Shown here: positions 1-11,967 of the stretch, piece after piece
How positions within the stretch are numbered: position 1 is the stretch's first letter
Layout of the letters: each line of letters opens with the position of its first letter
Assembly: GCF_963259705.1 (NCBI RefSeq)
Contig: NC_081842.1
Coordinates: 38,529,796-38,593,795 of the forward strand
Direction of reading: 5' to 3'
Length of the DNA stretch: 64,000 nucleotides
Origin: Myotis daubentonii
Lineage: Eukaryota > Chordata > Mammalia > Chiroptera > Vespertilionidae
The notes under the pieces: model-generated
Database searches by the model: none
What the model was told of the DNA's origin: nothing
The model's input: the letters and a program-made list of their open reading frames with translations, nothing else
Position numbers and translations under genes: made by a program

Positions 1-764
1 GCAAATCAACTTAATTTGATTCTTTTAAAACAATCAATTACTGGTTCCCTTTCAAGAGATGGCACCTGTGCTTTTGATTTTTCTTAAAAATAAAGAACTC
101 AAATTTACACTGATTCTATGAAACAAGTACACTGCACAGAGTCAGTAGCCTAGTAAGATGCTAAGATTGATAAAAAGATTAGAGACATCCTTTGCCCTGA
201 AATTTCTTGCAAACTAGTATTGATTACTATTCAAAAGAAAGTACTAGTGTGTTCCCCAAAGCATATGGGTGTTGCATAAAGAATATAGGTCCCTTCCCTC
301 TGCAATTGGCTTTATCATAGATAGGAGTTGTCTAGAGAGGACCTCATGAGGCTGTGGAACTAATCCTTCTTCAGCAGTTAGCTAATAAGAACATATGACC
401 AAATCCAAGGTTCTTGTCAATTTAATTGGGATTTTTTTTTTAAAGAATTCAGTGCCTTCAGGATGAAAAGAGAAATTATGTAAATGATGGACTGGCAGAC
501 CAGAGGAGCTGGCATATTAAAAGTGTCCTCACACACTTTACCTGAAAGCCACCACACTACCTGCTGCTCAGGTTGACTCTACAACTGGAAAATTACAAGA
601 ACAATGAGAGTGCAAAGAAAGAATAAACAGAACATTGTACTACTTTTTAGGAATAAAATAGCTCTTCACTATCCACAAAACTTCCCCTAGCAAAGGGTCT
701 TTTTCCCTGGTCCACCAACTCCCAATGTATGAGCGGAGGATATAATTTAATCTAATGGGCTCCC
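1..764. other. Unassigned AT-rich DNA
   Basis: I see no gene, splice-flanked exon or recognisable repeat here. There is a short T-run near 430-440. It may be unique intergenic or intronic DNA. Confidence 0.5.
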
Positions 765-926
765 ATGGTATTAAGAGCCTGAGGTTTTATATCTGAATTT
801 GACTCCTTCTCTTCTAATACTAGCTATGACATCTTGGATAAGTCATTTAATATTTTCAGTATCCGTTTCTGCATCTATCAAATGGATTCTCACAATACTG
901 ACCTTGAGGTTGTGTTGGGAGGTTTG

Positions 927-935
<9 letters not shown>
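765..935 (+). repeat. MIR SINE, plus orientation
   Basis: Matches the MIR core in order: a 'ttaagagc' start, 'ctagctatgacatcttggataagtca' type core (here written only in part), then the 'tctgcatctatcaaatgga' segment. The copy is old and diverged. It ends at the AT microsatellite. Confidence 0.75.

Positions 936-969
<34 letters not shown>
931..969. repeat. (AT)n microsatellite
   Basis: Uninterrupted alternating AT over about 39 bases, directly after the MIR. Likely length-polymorphic. Confidence 0.97.
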
Positions 970-972
<3 letters not shown>

Positions 973-1190
973 TCTGATATCAAGGGGCTAACAATTAAAT
1001 AATGAAACCTATATGTGCTGTGATATATTAAACAGTAGAATGTGACAAATCTCATACTAGACCCATGAAGGCTAATTTTCACTGGGAGTTTGGAGTAGCC
1101 ATGGTATAGAATACCACAGCAAACTGGATAATTCACCTGTGGCTTAAAAAAAATGTTTAAATAAGAATTAGAAATGAGGAAATAGCTGTC

Positions 1191-1900
1191 TTAAAAATTA
1201 CAAAGATGAAATAGATACAACTTAGATATAGAAAGTAAAAAAGAGAGGGGGAAATGACAGAAACCCAGAGTTTTCAAGCCCAGAATACTGGGAAGACGTT
1301 GATGGTCAAAAGTCAGTGAAGGATCACAGAGAAGTGAGACTGTTGGAAGAGCATGAGCTCCGTATGGGATGTGTTGAGTTTGGGGTGAAGGAAGGACATC
1401 CAGGTGAGGATGTCTCCTATGAGATTTCAGAGCCATTTTTATGGATGTGATCATTTACACATAGGCAATCACTCTGGGGGAGAGAACAAATCAAGACTTT
1501 AAGGACAACTAGAATAAAAATTGGGAGAGGCATCTACACTTTGGGGATTCAGAGAGATATATTAAAAGAACTTTTAGGGACCTGGGAAAGATACCAAGAG
1601 AATGTAGAGTCACAAAAGCCCCGGGAAGGGAGAATTTCACAGTCGAAATGGTAATCAGACATATCAGAGAGCCTGGGGATGGGGAGGACAGAGGGACTTT
1701 GTTGGCCATGCAGTGACTTCAAAGAAAGCCATTTCAGAAATGACGGAAAGCAAAAGGTAAAGTGAGAGGGAGGACAATGCATTAAATCATAGCTTGAGGG
1801 ACAATGGAGGGTGTTTTATTAAGATAACAGAGGCTAAGCACAGTTGTAGATTGATGAGAAGGAGCCAGTAAAATAGATCAAAACTAAAGAATAAACAAAG
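1191..1900 (+). repeat. Ancient non-coding interspersed repeat, family not named
   Basis: Purine-rich text with phrases such as 'gggagagaacaaatcaag' and 'gggatggggaggacagagg' resembles a long, non-coding, mammal-wide repeat that also seems to occur at 35.8-36.5, 39.3-39.7 and 44.4-45.3 kb. I recognise the style of the family but cannot name it with confidence. The 66-, 77- and 87-codon frames on the minus strand here have no family resemblance and look like chance. Confidence 0.4.
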
Positions 1901-1928
1901 GCTAATGAATATTTCAAGACCCTAGAGC

Positions 1929-2102
1929 ACTGGTTATCAAGCCTTTCTGAACACTAGACTCAGCTAGAGCTCTTACAATAACACTAATGCCTATTCCTAA
2001 TCTGCAAAAATCCTGGTTGAATCGTTTTGGGGAGGGAGGGCATCTGTATGATTTATTAGTGCTCCCAGCGATTCTACTATGGATCCAGCTATGAGAACCA
2101 CT
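1929..2102 (+). mobile_element. MER5-like hAT-Charlie MITE, diverged
   Basis: Begins 'cactggttatcaagcctt' and ends 'tgagaaccact', a decayed inverted pair typical of MER5/Charlie elements, with an internal 'cactaatgcct' segment. It is a non-autonomous DNA transposon fossil with no coding capacity. Target duplications are not clear. Confidence 0.6.
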
Positions 2103-2182
2103 AACTTAGAAGAATGGAATTAAGGTCACAATAGAGGGGTTGCTTTTGGATGACAAAGTCTCTCTTCTTCCTCTAATATAGT

Positions 2183-2432
2183 AAAGAATTAATTAAGCCA
2201 AAACCGGTTTGGCTCAGTGGATAGAGCGTCGGCCTGTGGACTGAGGGGTCCCAGGTTTGATTCCGGTCAAGGGCATGTACCTGGGTTGCGGGCACATCCC
2301 CAGTGGGAGATGTGCAGGAGGCGGCTGATCGATGTTTCTCTCCCATCGATGTTTCTAACTCTCTATCTCTCTCCCTTCCTTTCTGTGAAAAATCAATAAA
2401 ATATATTTTTTTAAAAAAAAGAATTAATTAAG
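2183..2432 (+). mobile_element. Ves SINE, plus orientation, with 15-bp target duplications
   Basis: A tRNA-derived bat SINE. The body spans 2198-2417. The Pol III A box (tggctcagtgg, 2210-2220) and B box (ggtttgattcc, 2254-2264) sit in the tRNA-like head, followed by the 'gatgtttctaactctctatc' tail region and an 'aataaaatatattttttt' A/T-rich end. Perfect 15-bp duplications (aaagaattaattaag) lie at 2183-2197 and 2418-2432, so this is a complete L1-mobilised insertion. Confidence 0.96.
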
Positions 2433-3429
2433 AGCAAAAACATTTTGAAAAAAGAAGGACATTGAAAGAACTCATGAGAAATGGTTTGTCTGAGAAACTA
2501 GAATGTAAGATGCTTAAAGTGGCAGGAATAAAGGTGAGTCATAAAAATAAAAATAAAAAAACAACTTAAAATATCCCATGTGACTACCAGGATTCCACCA
2601 GGATAAATAAGGTAGTTGCCCATTTACTGCTTCATTCTCTCTATGCTTATTGGTTGGCCCACTCCCTGGTACAGAAAAGACATTGGTGTCTTCCTTATTC
2701 ATCTTAGAAAAAAGAAGAAAAAGAAAGTGTATAAATATGAAAGATCTAGAAGAACAATAAATTTACAGAGCTGTAGGGAAGACTTTAAGTAGTAGTGTCA
2801 AGAGAGAAAACCTAAGCTGCAGGTTCAGATCTCTGTGAAATCACTTAGAACTTTTCCATGAAAGCACCTTGCAGGCCACCTGACCCAACTCCTCCCATTT
2901 ACATAATAAATTCAACTGGGGTTCAGAGAGGTTCTGTGATTCAGCCATATGAAACAACCAGTAAACACCACCCACCAAGACACCTTGGAATTTAATCTTC
3001 TGATTCCCACAGCAGTTTTTGCCGATCCTGCACACACCCTGCCCCGTGACCTCTGTGGTTGAGATTCCCAGCGAGCAGAATAGCTGCAGCTCCTCTGTGA
3101 GGATTAATAAGAAAATCTGTAAATTGTTTTTGCTTGTTGCAAGAGAGAGAAAAAATGTTCAATGTTCAATTTCTTCTTTATTGCTATTATTATGTGAACC
3201 AGATTGAATTGCTGCATCTCTTTAGAGTTTCTTATGACTACTGTAAAGTTTCCCATTTTAACCCAAGCCAATTTTAAACTGCCCTTAGAATATGCAGATA
3301 ACTGCAATAATTCAGTTGCTACATTCAGTTCATTGTTTTAAATACAACCAAAGGGAAAGAGAAAAACATGCTAGTCTAGAGAAGCAGCAAGGTAGAACTT
3401 TCAAAACTGTAAAAATACATATTTCAGGT
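2433..3429. other. Unassigned DNA, possible old MIR3-like piece
   Basis: Mostly unrecognised. Around 2835-2990 the text 'ggttcagagaggttctgtga' resembles the reverse strand of a MIR3-type SINE, but too weakly to annotate separately. No credible coding frame is present. Confidence 0.4.
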
Positions 3430-3590
3430 AATTAAGAAGGGGCAGTATGTCGTGACAAGATCAGTGGGTCATCTGCTCTGTGTGACCACATTACCTACGG
3501 GGTTTGAACCCTCTGGGCCTGGGCTTTTCCATCTATAAAGCCAGATTTATGCACTAGATCACCTCTAGGGTCCCTTCCATATCTGTCAGT
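3430..3590 (+). repeat. MIR-type SINE, plus orientation
   Basis: Contains 'ctgggcctgggcttttcc', 'atctataaagccaga' and 'tctagggtcccttcca', the tail half of MIR/MIR3. Old and partial. Confidence 0.6.
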
Positions 3591-5659
3591 TTTTTAAATT
3601 TTTGTCATCATCTTCCACAAACATGTTCTGAAGGAGTTTAAAACAAACTACATAGAATATCTCAAGGATCATAGTTGCAGTGTTTTTTTTTTTAAAAAAA
3701 AACAGTAAATAAATGTATGTCTCAACTTGTCTGCTTCCTAATCTGTAAAGTAGAGGAGTGCTGGAGTAAATATTCTCCCCTCTGAGCTCCATGCTTCCAT
3801 TGCTACCTTTGGATAGTTGTACCAGGCACTAAGCTGGTTGCTATTTACCTTGCATGGTTGAATGCTCTGTCCCCACGCCCCACACAGCCAGAGAGAGCAC
3901 TGATCAGTGAGCACTGTATCTTGATACAAAAGCTCCTAGGCCCCTTTCCCCTCTTCTTCTTCTTCTTTTTAAAATCCTATCCAAGTGTGCAGTACACTCC
4001 TGGGTCATTTCAGGAGCCGTGTGGCATGTTGAAAATAACAGAGAGCAACAGCGCAAAGAGTGATGTGACAGGCGGACATGCATTATAGGTAAGTGAGACC
4101 TACCACAGAACTGTGTTTGCTTTGCCTTCACCGTCTTGAATTGAAAAAAGTATCGGTGATGGTTGCTATGCAGAAATAAGCTACAATTAAAGAGGACAGA
4201 CTGGTTTGGATGTTTCAGAAACCAGCCAGAAGATGGAAAACTAAAGAATGCAATGTTCCCTGGCTCTGGACTTTTCCGTATGGCTGCAAACTCTGGAGTA
4301 GAGAGAGATGGTAACTGTGGAAATGCTTTCCTTCAAAGGGAAGTGATTTTTCTCCTCTCAGTTGGACTTAGGGTGTTTTTTTTTTTCTAATGTATATTTT
4401 CTCGTATTTTAAAAGATGGCGTAGTTCTAATTCACAAGTCTCAGGTTTCAACTGTAATATATTGAAGTTGTGTGGTTTTTCTCAGCCTTTCTAATTCTTT
4501 TACTGTAAAAATTTCCTTCTATTTGATCAATTTTCTGAAAGCTCTGTCTAGACAAGCAAATTGACTTGAAGAATAGATACAGATATCTAGAAAAACAATT
4601 TCTTAATTGGTTGTTTTAGGTAACAAGTCTTTTATCCTGACCAGTATTAATTATCCAAGGGTGTGTTTAGATCTATAATTCTTCATATTTAGAAACTGAG
4701 TCACACAAACATATTTAACAACAGTGTTGTTTTACAGGAGATTCTCTTCCTCTACAAACTGTATCACAGTATTTTTAGTGATGAGAAAATATATACAAAT
4801 TCAAGCTGGCAGCCATTCATGGATCCATAATAGTCCAATATGCTCTGTTATATGTTAGCTCTTTGACAAATGATTATTAATAGCCTGACTGAAAGGGTAC
4901 TTATGAAGCATTTCATTTCAAATTAGGCTTAACTTTTTTATTTTACATTGAATAGATGCATTGTTAAGATCATTTTCCTTCCCTGTATTGAATTTATTTT
5001 TCCTGTTTAAAAAAAAAAGAAAAAAATATATGTGTGTGTGTGTGTTCTAATTATATTAGAAGGAAAGGAAGGAAGAAAGAAAGAAGTGAGGAAAGAGGGA
5101 AGGAAGGAAAGAGTTGGCAAATAATTAGCCAGTTATTTTTATTATCTTAGATCACCAAACAGACTTCAGATGTTTGAGAAGTACTTTGTATCATTTGGTT
5201 CAAATATTTTCCTCTAAGGGACTAATTTACTAGCAATCAAGATAAGGCAGGTCAGAGCCCAGGCGATTGACAGCCAGTCAGGGGGCCTTTGTCTGAGAAC
5301 ATGAGGCGAATAGGAAACACTGACAAAGGAGCAGAGACCAGTTTGGAGGACATTTCCCACAACAACAAATCATTTGAAATTAAATTGAAGACAGTGAAGC
5401 CTGCTATTCCTAACTTTACCCTGGGGCTCTTCTCCAGAGCTTGACATTTCTGTTGTGGGCAAATGGCTACAAGGAGCCACAAAAAACAGAACTCAGTCAA
5501 CCAGTAAGTCAATCAATAAAATCAAGGTATCTCAGATCAAAGTTCAGGTTTTCTTCCGCTAAATGTATTGAGATCATTGATTTTGCTCTCTAATGTGCTG
5601 TGAAAGATCACAATAGGCTTCACTGACATATAATGATAAAGATTTGAACATTAGCTAAC
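3591..5659. other. Unassigned AT-rich DNA with simple-sequence tracts
   Basis: No gene or clear transposon seen. Simple tracts: a T12/A10 run near 3683-3703, a T-run at 4374-4386, an A-run then TG repeat at 5009-5045, and a GGAA/GAAA-rich purine tract at 5059-5112. The last may be a decayed retroposon tail. Confidence 0.5.
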
Positions 5660-5905
5660 ATCTTTGAGCACTATGTGTCGGACATGTGCTAAGTGATTTC
5701 TGTCTTGTCTCTAATGGAATCTTTGAAATAACTCTATGAAGTAAGTGCTATTTTTATCCCCAGATGAGGACACTTACTCGAGATTTGACTAAAGTTATTT
5801 GCCCAAAATACCACAGCTAGTAAATGACAGAACCAAGAGGCAAGCCCAACACGGCCTGACATCACAGCCTGTGCCTCACCCACTACACAATCCCACCTCC
5901 TCAGG
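5660..5905 (-). repeat. MIR SINE, minus orientation
   Basis: Reads as the reverse complement of MIR: 'gagcactatgtgtcggaca', 'tgtgctaagtgatttc', 'ccccagatgaggacac', 'ccacagctagtaaatgaca' in that order. Nearly full length and well diverged. Confidence 0.85.
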
Positions 5906-6384
5906 GACAGCTTGGCATTATTCTCCAGGTGTTTCTGGACATTCAGAGCCCCCAACAGAATATTAGCTCTCTAATGTTAAAATATACCACATATTGTCTC
6001 TGAACCCCCAGAAGTGCCAAGAAAAATGCTGGGCAACTGCAGATACTTGGGAAATACCTACTGAATTTAATGCACAGATGGAAACTCTTTGTTCTAATGC
6101 ATTATCCTCTCACTGGGCTATGAAACTGAGTACAAACCTATAAAAATTTTAATCATAAGGATAATGTTATTTGAACAGGAACAAGATGGCATTATGAATA
6201 ATAGATTTCAATCTATTAAGCACAGAGCTACAGCTACAGTTTAATAGGATAATGCAAGGATTATTATAAAATCTTCAGAGATTACTGTAAGTGGCACACG
6301 ATCCACTTTTCTAACAATAAACACAAAACAATGCTGTGAGGAAGCTTTCTTGTTTATTTGCTTTTACATGAAAGCTGTGTGGAG

Positions 6385-6575
6385 TTGTGCAATGACACCA
6401 GAGTTAGGACAGCTGGGTTCTATTCTTGGTTCCAAAACTAAGTGGCTCTGAGACTCTCTGCAAAGAGCTGATCCCTTCAGGCCTCAATCTCCTCGTGGTT
6501 AAAAGAAGGGGAGGATCAGATTAGATGATTTATAAGGTTCTTCCAACTTTAAAAATCCCATCATTCTTTAATATT
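6385..6575 (+). repeat. MIR-type SINE, plus orientation
   Basis: Contains 'cagctgggttctattcttgg', 'aggcctcaatctcctcgtgg' and the 'ttagatgatttataaggttc' end typical of MIR/MIR3. Old copy. Confidence 0.75.
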
Positions 6576-6944
6576 ATTGCATCAGATTCCTGTGTTAGTG
6601 TAGATGGAAAGGCTCACTTTGTAATTTTTCACCTTTTGCAAAATGCTCTTTCAGGAGATCCAAAAGGCAGTTTATGGCAAAACTCAGCAGGGAAAGAAAT
6701 AAAGCCTTTTAGTCACAAGCTGGGACATAGCAACTATAATTTATGTGTAAGGGGAAAGGAAATTCAGTTATCTGCCTTGGTGTAGACAAGGCTAAATCTA
6801 AAATAGTGTCACTAAGACTTCTCATGTATAAAATTAGTGACAGTTCCTTTATACAGTTTCTGTATAAATACAGAGTTTTTAGTGACATCATACATAGTAC
6901 AATTTTGCATACACAGGTACCAGTGCTGGCTTCTATGTCTATCT

Positions 6945-7060
6945 CTCTACTAATTAGCAGTGTTATCTTAGGTTAACTAATGGGACCTTTCTGGATCTGG
7001 GTTTCTCCATGTGTAAAAAGAGAGAGCTGAATTGGATATGTTGCTTAGCTCTACCACAAG
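6945..7060 (+). repeat. MIR-type SINE fragment, plus orientation
   Basis: The 'tctggatctgggtttctcca', 'tgtgtaaaaagagagagc' and 'tgaattggatatgttgctta' stretch matches the 3' half of MIR3-like SINEs. Strongly diverged. Confidence 0.5.
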
Positions 7061-8459
7061 TCATCTTATTGTGATAGGAACAAATATGCTTTAGTTATTG
7101 CAATCACACACTGCCTTCCCTGGAGAGAAGTTCCTGGTAAGTGTGGAGTCTACTGTTGGCTGAGATGATAGGTATGAGCACCAGGTTTGGCACAGCTCGC
7201 CCAGGACTAAATTGCTCTGCATAATTAAGGGAATGAGATAAAGAAGCCCCAGAGAGGATTCTAGGAAAGGTAAAAGGAACCAGTAAAGCTGAGTGTTAAC
7301 ACTGAAAGAGGGGGTAATGGAATAGTAAATGAAAGGTAAGAGAAGAGACCCAGAGGAAAATACTGGGCTTTATAAACCCTTTTTTTGCCTCAAGTTATAA
7401 GCTGTCAATAAAGCGTACATTTTTTTAATAATATTGATGCAAGTGAAATCATTATTCTGAAAGTAAAATTATTCACTCCAACTTCAAAGTCAGTGTGGAT
7501 GAATGGCTAACATATGGGTTAAAAATGAATTACCAGGAAATGTTCTATAATAGATAAATCTGAAAGTACAAAATTGATAGCATCATAGAATGAAGGACCC
7601 TCTCCACCGGGCTGTGGTCAGACAGCATCTAGGTTGGGTTCTGGATAGGATACCTCTGCAAGGATCTCAAACTCAGACACCTGTAGGGGCCATGTTGAGT
7701 GAATCCAGAACTAAGACAATAGGCACTAAGGGAAACTTGGAGTTTGAGAATGCATGTCCTGTGTAAAAGCACTCCCATTTATTTTGTTTTCTTGGAGACA
7801 GCCAGTGTCAGGCCCTGATGGTTCTCTAAGGTAACCGGTAAACTTGAACTCAATTGCATGTGCATAACATACACTAAGTGAAAGATATTTCTCCTCTACT
7901 GAATAGTCTTACATCGCATCTCACTTTTCAAATAAGACTCACAGCTTGGGGAGGGGACCCAATCAAAGATGTGAATTAAGTCCTCATGAAAAATCAAGTA
8001 TGGGGAGGAATACACAATTCCAGAAAGTAGGAGTGATCTCAATCTAAGTGTGGAGACTTCGGAAAGGAACTACGGGAGTGCCCCCAGAGTCCAAGGAGTG
8101 GAGGTCTATGCTAAAGAGCAATAACATTTAACATCTGCAAATATCTCGGAGCTTCTTTTATGACTTTTTATCAAAACAAATAGATATGAACACTTCAATC
8201 CTGGATCATTCAAACTAGAAGTTCATGGCTCAAAATTCCAAAGCATGTGGAAATCAAGAGTCACAATAAGAAGACTGAGAAGACATCTGCAAATTACTTG
8301 TAAGACACTGAAATTTTGATTAGGATGAGCACCGTGTGTCATAGACTTATATAAAGGCAATACTAGTAGGAACTCTAACAGTTAAGAAGTCAGTACTTAT
8401 ACTTTGCATCCCCACACTCACAAGTACATGACTTCACTTTGCAATACCACTGTCTCAAT
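7061..8459. other. Unassigned DNA
   Basis: About 1.4 kb in which I recognise no gene, repeat family or RNA. Confidence 0.5.
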
Positions 8460-8630
8460 ATATTGCCCTTTACTGTTTTCCTGCCTCTCACAACGCCCAG
8501 CTCCTCAACCCCTTAACCCCTCAACTCTCAGACCAAAAGCAAGTCTGAGAATCTATCTTTGCTTCTTTACATCACCTAGTTCAGTATCTTGAACAAAGTT
8601 CACTCAGTATTTATTGAATGAATGTAACTA
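8460..8630 (+). repeat. L2 LINE 3' end, plus orientation
   Basis: Pyrimidine-rich L2 3' UTR text followed by 'cagtatttattgaatgaatg', the signature L2 terminus. The short frame over it (MHPHTHK start) is chance. Confidence 0.6.
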
Positions 8631-8874
8631 CTTTTCTTCTTATTTAAATATATAAGTCATCAGAATTGCAGAGTCTATGCTATATAATAAGTATAAAATA
8701 AAACTAATGCATAAACAAAAGAAGTCAGTACTGATGTAGGTAGGAAAATTAGAGTGCTGAGAACACAGAATATAATCCAGATGAAAAAATTGGTTCCAGC
8801 TAATAATTGCTGCCTTGTTTCTTTGTGTAAAGTGGAACAGCTGGAGAAGTAGAAAGATAGGAATGATGATTTAT

Positions 8875-8990
8875 CAAGCACCCACTTTGAGTCAGGTACA
8901 AGTCTAGATGCTTTATGTGTGTTACCTCACCTAATCCTCATGTTAACCTTGAGAAAAAGGTAATTTATTTCCATTTAATAAACTTGCTCA
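8875..8990 (-). repeat. MIR SINE fragment, minus orientation
   Basis: 'cacccactttgagtcaggta', 'ctagatgctttatgtgtg' and 'cctcacctaatcctcatgtt' follow MIR in reverse complement. Confidence 0.75.
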
Positions 8991-8999
8991 ACTATTATA

Positions 9000-9440
9000 T
9001 ACATTTGATGGGTTATAAATAGATAAAAACTCTTTGAAGAGTAATTCAGCAGAACCTTTCAAAATTTTAAAGAGAACGTTTATTGTTTCAGCAATTCTAT
9101 TTGTAGCCATATACTCTGCAGAAAGACTTTCATGCATGTGCAAGGATGGTATGTACAATTGTTTTCATTGCAGCATTATTTGTAATATTGAAAATTTGGA
9201 GACAACATAAAGGTTTTTCAGTAAAACAACCTGTGGTACATCTACATTCTAGAATACTTTAAATGCAATAAAAGAATTGAAGTAGATGAAGTTAAATTCA
9301 TTCAGAAGGATGTCTTAGAAATGTTTATGAGTGTAGAGATTAAGATACAAAATATCATATGTAGCAAATTAACTTTCTATATTAAAATGTACATACATCT
9401 GCATGTACATAGTAAAAGGCCCAGAATAACACATGCATAA
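9000..9440 (+). mobile_element. L1 LINE 3' portion, plus orientation
   Basis: The segment 'cattgcagcattatttgtaa' plus 'aaatttggagacaacataaa' and 'tagaatactttaaatgcaat' matches the end of an old mammalian L1 ORF2 and 3' UTR in sense. It is riddled with changes and has no open frame. Confidence 0.7.
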
Positions 9441-9470
9441 TGAATAATAGTAGTTACATCTAGAAATTGA

Positions 9471-9660
9471 AACTGGCTCTAGCCAGTTTGGCTCAGTGGA
9501 TAGAGCATCAGCCCACGAACTGAAGGGTCCCGGGTTTGATTTTGATCAAGGGCACATACCTCGGGTGCAGGTTCTAATGTTTCTCTCTGTCTCTCCCCCC
9601 TCCCATCCACTCTCTAAAAATCAATGGAAAAAATATCCTTGGTGAGGATTAAGAAAAAAA
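9471..9660 (+). mobile_element. Ves SINE, plus orientation, internally shortened
   Basis: tRNA-like head with 'tttggctcagtggatagagc' and 'gtcccgggtttgattttgat', then a direct jump to 'tctaatgtttctctctgtct'. The middle segment with the 'gcaggaggcagc' motif is missing, so it is about 20-30 bp shorter than other copies. The tail is A-rich with a GAAAA repeat. No convincing target duplication was found. Confidence 0.9.
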
Positions 9661-10778
9661 GAAAAGAAAAGAAAAATGAGAAGCTGGGATAGAAGTGACT
9701 ACTTTCTACTTTCTGTTCTTCTGTGTTATTTACACTATCTTTAAACAAATATGTGTTGTTCATTAAAAAAGATTGAAAGTCATATTGAACCCAAAGTCAG
9801 GAGAGAAGCCACAGGCAGCCAGGATGCAGCACAGTGCTTCCTGCAGAATGTACTTCTATGGTTGCAGTTTGGGAGTTCACCCCTCCTGAAATGAGTTTAC
9901 TCTATCCAGGGCAGAAAATAATATAAAATGGAATTACCTAAGAGAAAAAGCAAAAATTTTCTAAGGAAAATCAATTAAAGCATGGACGGAGGCCATGGCA
10001 GCAATCACAAACACGCTTTCCTGCCAAAGAATAAATACACACCTCTAGACACGAAGCTTCATACAAAACAGTGTTGTGTCACATCAGTTTGTTTTCCCAA
10101 GGGTGCAATTCTTCACAGCACTTCCAACTATTCTATTAAATTACGCCCGCAGACATAGTCAGGTACACAGAGCTAGCACTGATTACATCCCTCTATTTAT
10201 CAATTCATTCATATCTCTAAATTTAGGCCTCAGCAGCTCTTCTGGCTTTTCTCAGAGGTAAGGTGCTGAGAATCAGGAATCGAATAAATCACATCCTTAG
10301 AGTGTAAATCCATGACAGGTAGAGGAATGGAAATTTTAGAAATACCACAATATTTAACAACACAGTTTATAACTATTAATGAGCTACAGAAGCCTGAAAC
10401 AAGGCAAAAAGGACACAGTAAAACATAAACATAAGAAATGAAAAGATGTCTCCACCAAGAATATTGAGAATAGACAAATTAAACAAAATGATAATGAATT
10501 ATCTCTGTAGAACAAGGTATACTTTTATTGGCAGGGGATCTCATGAAACTAAATTGAAGCACCCAAAGGTGGTTGAACTAGATGCCCTTTAAGGTCTTTT
10601 CTTCCTTTATGTGCATTTCCCCTAAAATATCCGAATAACTCATGGAGTCTTTCCAGTGAAAATACTTAAGGTTAATTTGCTAAGCCCTATCTATAGTGGT
10701 TTATAACCCTCCCAAGGTATAGTCTTAGTCCAAATAATTTTTAGATTAGTTAAATACTAGTAAAGGTAGAGAATGTGC
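9661..10778. other. Unassigned DNA
   Basis: No gene seen. Near 10565-10610 'ggttgaactagatgcccttt' resembles the end of a MIR3-type SINE but is too short to call. Confidence 0.45.
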
Positions 10779-11016
10779 TTAAAAATATGCAGTTCAGCCT
10801 GGCCAGCATTTCTCAGTGGTTAGCAATGATTTATAAGCCAGAAGTTCATCATTCAATTTCTGGTCAGGGAACATGCCCGAGTTGTGGGCTCAATCCCCAG
10901 TGCAGGAGGCAGCCGATCAATGATTCTCTCTCATCATTGATGTTTCTGTCTCTCACTCTGCCTCTCCCTTCCTCTCTGAAATCAATAAAATATATTTTTT
11001 AAAAATATGCATTTCA
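10779..11016 (+). mobile_element. Ves SINE, plus orientation, with target duplications
   Basis: Older Ves subfamily: head 'gcctggccagcatttctcag', centre 'gcaggaggcagccgatcaat', end 'gaaatcaataaaatatattt'. Flanking duplications of the type ttaaaaatatgca(g/t)ttca lie at 10779-10796 and 10999-11016 with one mismatch. The body is 10797-10998. Confidence 0.93.
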
Positions 11017-11133
11017 CTGAAGATAGTAATTTTTTATTAGCTACTATTAGATATAGGCTCAAATATAAACCTATATCTGCAAATTTCAATGGTCTCAGCA
11101 CTCAAGTAGGCATTATTTGGCCACATCCCACAA

Positions 11134-11206
11134 ATATACACACACACTTGTATACACACACACACACACACACACACACATGCATTCACAGAGACACACA
11201 CACACT
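11134..11206. repeat. (CA)n microsatellite
   Basis: A pure CA run at about 11153-11180 flanked by interrupted ACAC blocks. Confidence 0.95.
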
Positions 11207-11878
11207 TGCACACCTAGTTTGCAATTTTAGCTCAGAGAAAACTCACATAGTCTATAACATACAAATGACTTAAATTTTTTCTCCAACACTGCATAAAAAT
11301 AAAATATCCATCTCGCTAATATAAACTGTCTCCTTTTAGGAAGCCACTGTCTCTCCGTTTTCTATTTTTAACCCAATGTCAGAGAGGAGAAAAGCATTGA
11401 GTAATTTTTTTTTAAATAAGGCAAACAAAAAAATCCATCCTCTGGCCTTACATTTAGGTAAGTGTATGAAAATACAGACACTTCCATATTTATGTTGCTC
11501 AGGTGGGAATATTTCAGCAAAAAAATCATTTTACTAAAGATACATTCACAACGCAAACTTTACAATCGTGTCAAGCAGCCTTGTGCTGTAAAATGTGTAC
11601 TCACATTCTACATATTAACCACCTAATGGCTCCAAAGGAACAATTACAGCAAAATACATTGCTATTAGTGTAACTGAGAAGTGTTCATTTAAAGATAAAC
11701 TTCCTACCATCCTGTAGCCCTAGGTACTGAAGATGAATAATAATGAGTGTTCACATGAATTAATAAGATGCTTGTGAACCTTTTAGCCCTTAACAAAGTT
11801 GGTTAAATCATTACCCAACCAGCATATCATGACTCTACTGAAGGTGTCCTTGGCATATCACCATTTGGGGTTTTCTCA
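11207..11878. other. Unassigned DNA
   Basis: No recognised gene, RNA or repeat. Confidence 0.45.
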
Positions 11879-11943
11879 TTCTCATATTTAGCCTTGCCAA
11901 TATTTGACCAGAGTTCAAATATTGGCAAGGGTAAATATGAGAA
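11879..11943. repeat. 65-nt quasi-palindrome (29-bp stem, 7-nt loop)
   Basis: Left arm 11879-11907 and right arm 11915-11943 are reverse complements with one mismatch in 29 (g at 11891 faces g at 11931). The loop is ccagagt. As RNA either strand would form a stable pre-miRNA-sized hairpin. It could be a hairpin RNA gene, a tiny MITE, or a template-switch mutation product. The sequence shows only the symmetry, not expression. Confidence 0.85.
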
Positions 11944-11967
11944 AATATATGTGAAACTATAAGTATA

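Noticed and set aside
2198..2270. tRNA-like sequence with good A and B boxes (and in the other Ves copies)
   Set aside because: It is the tRNA-derived head of a SINE with a SINE body, A-rich tail and target duplications; not a functional tRNA gene.
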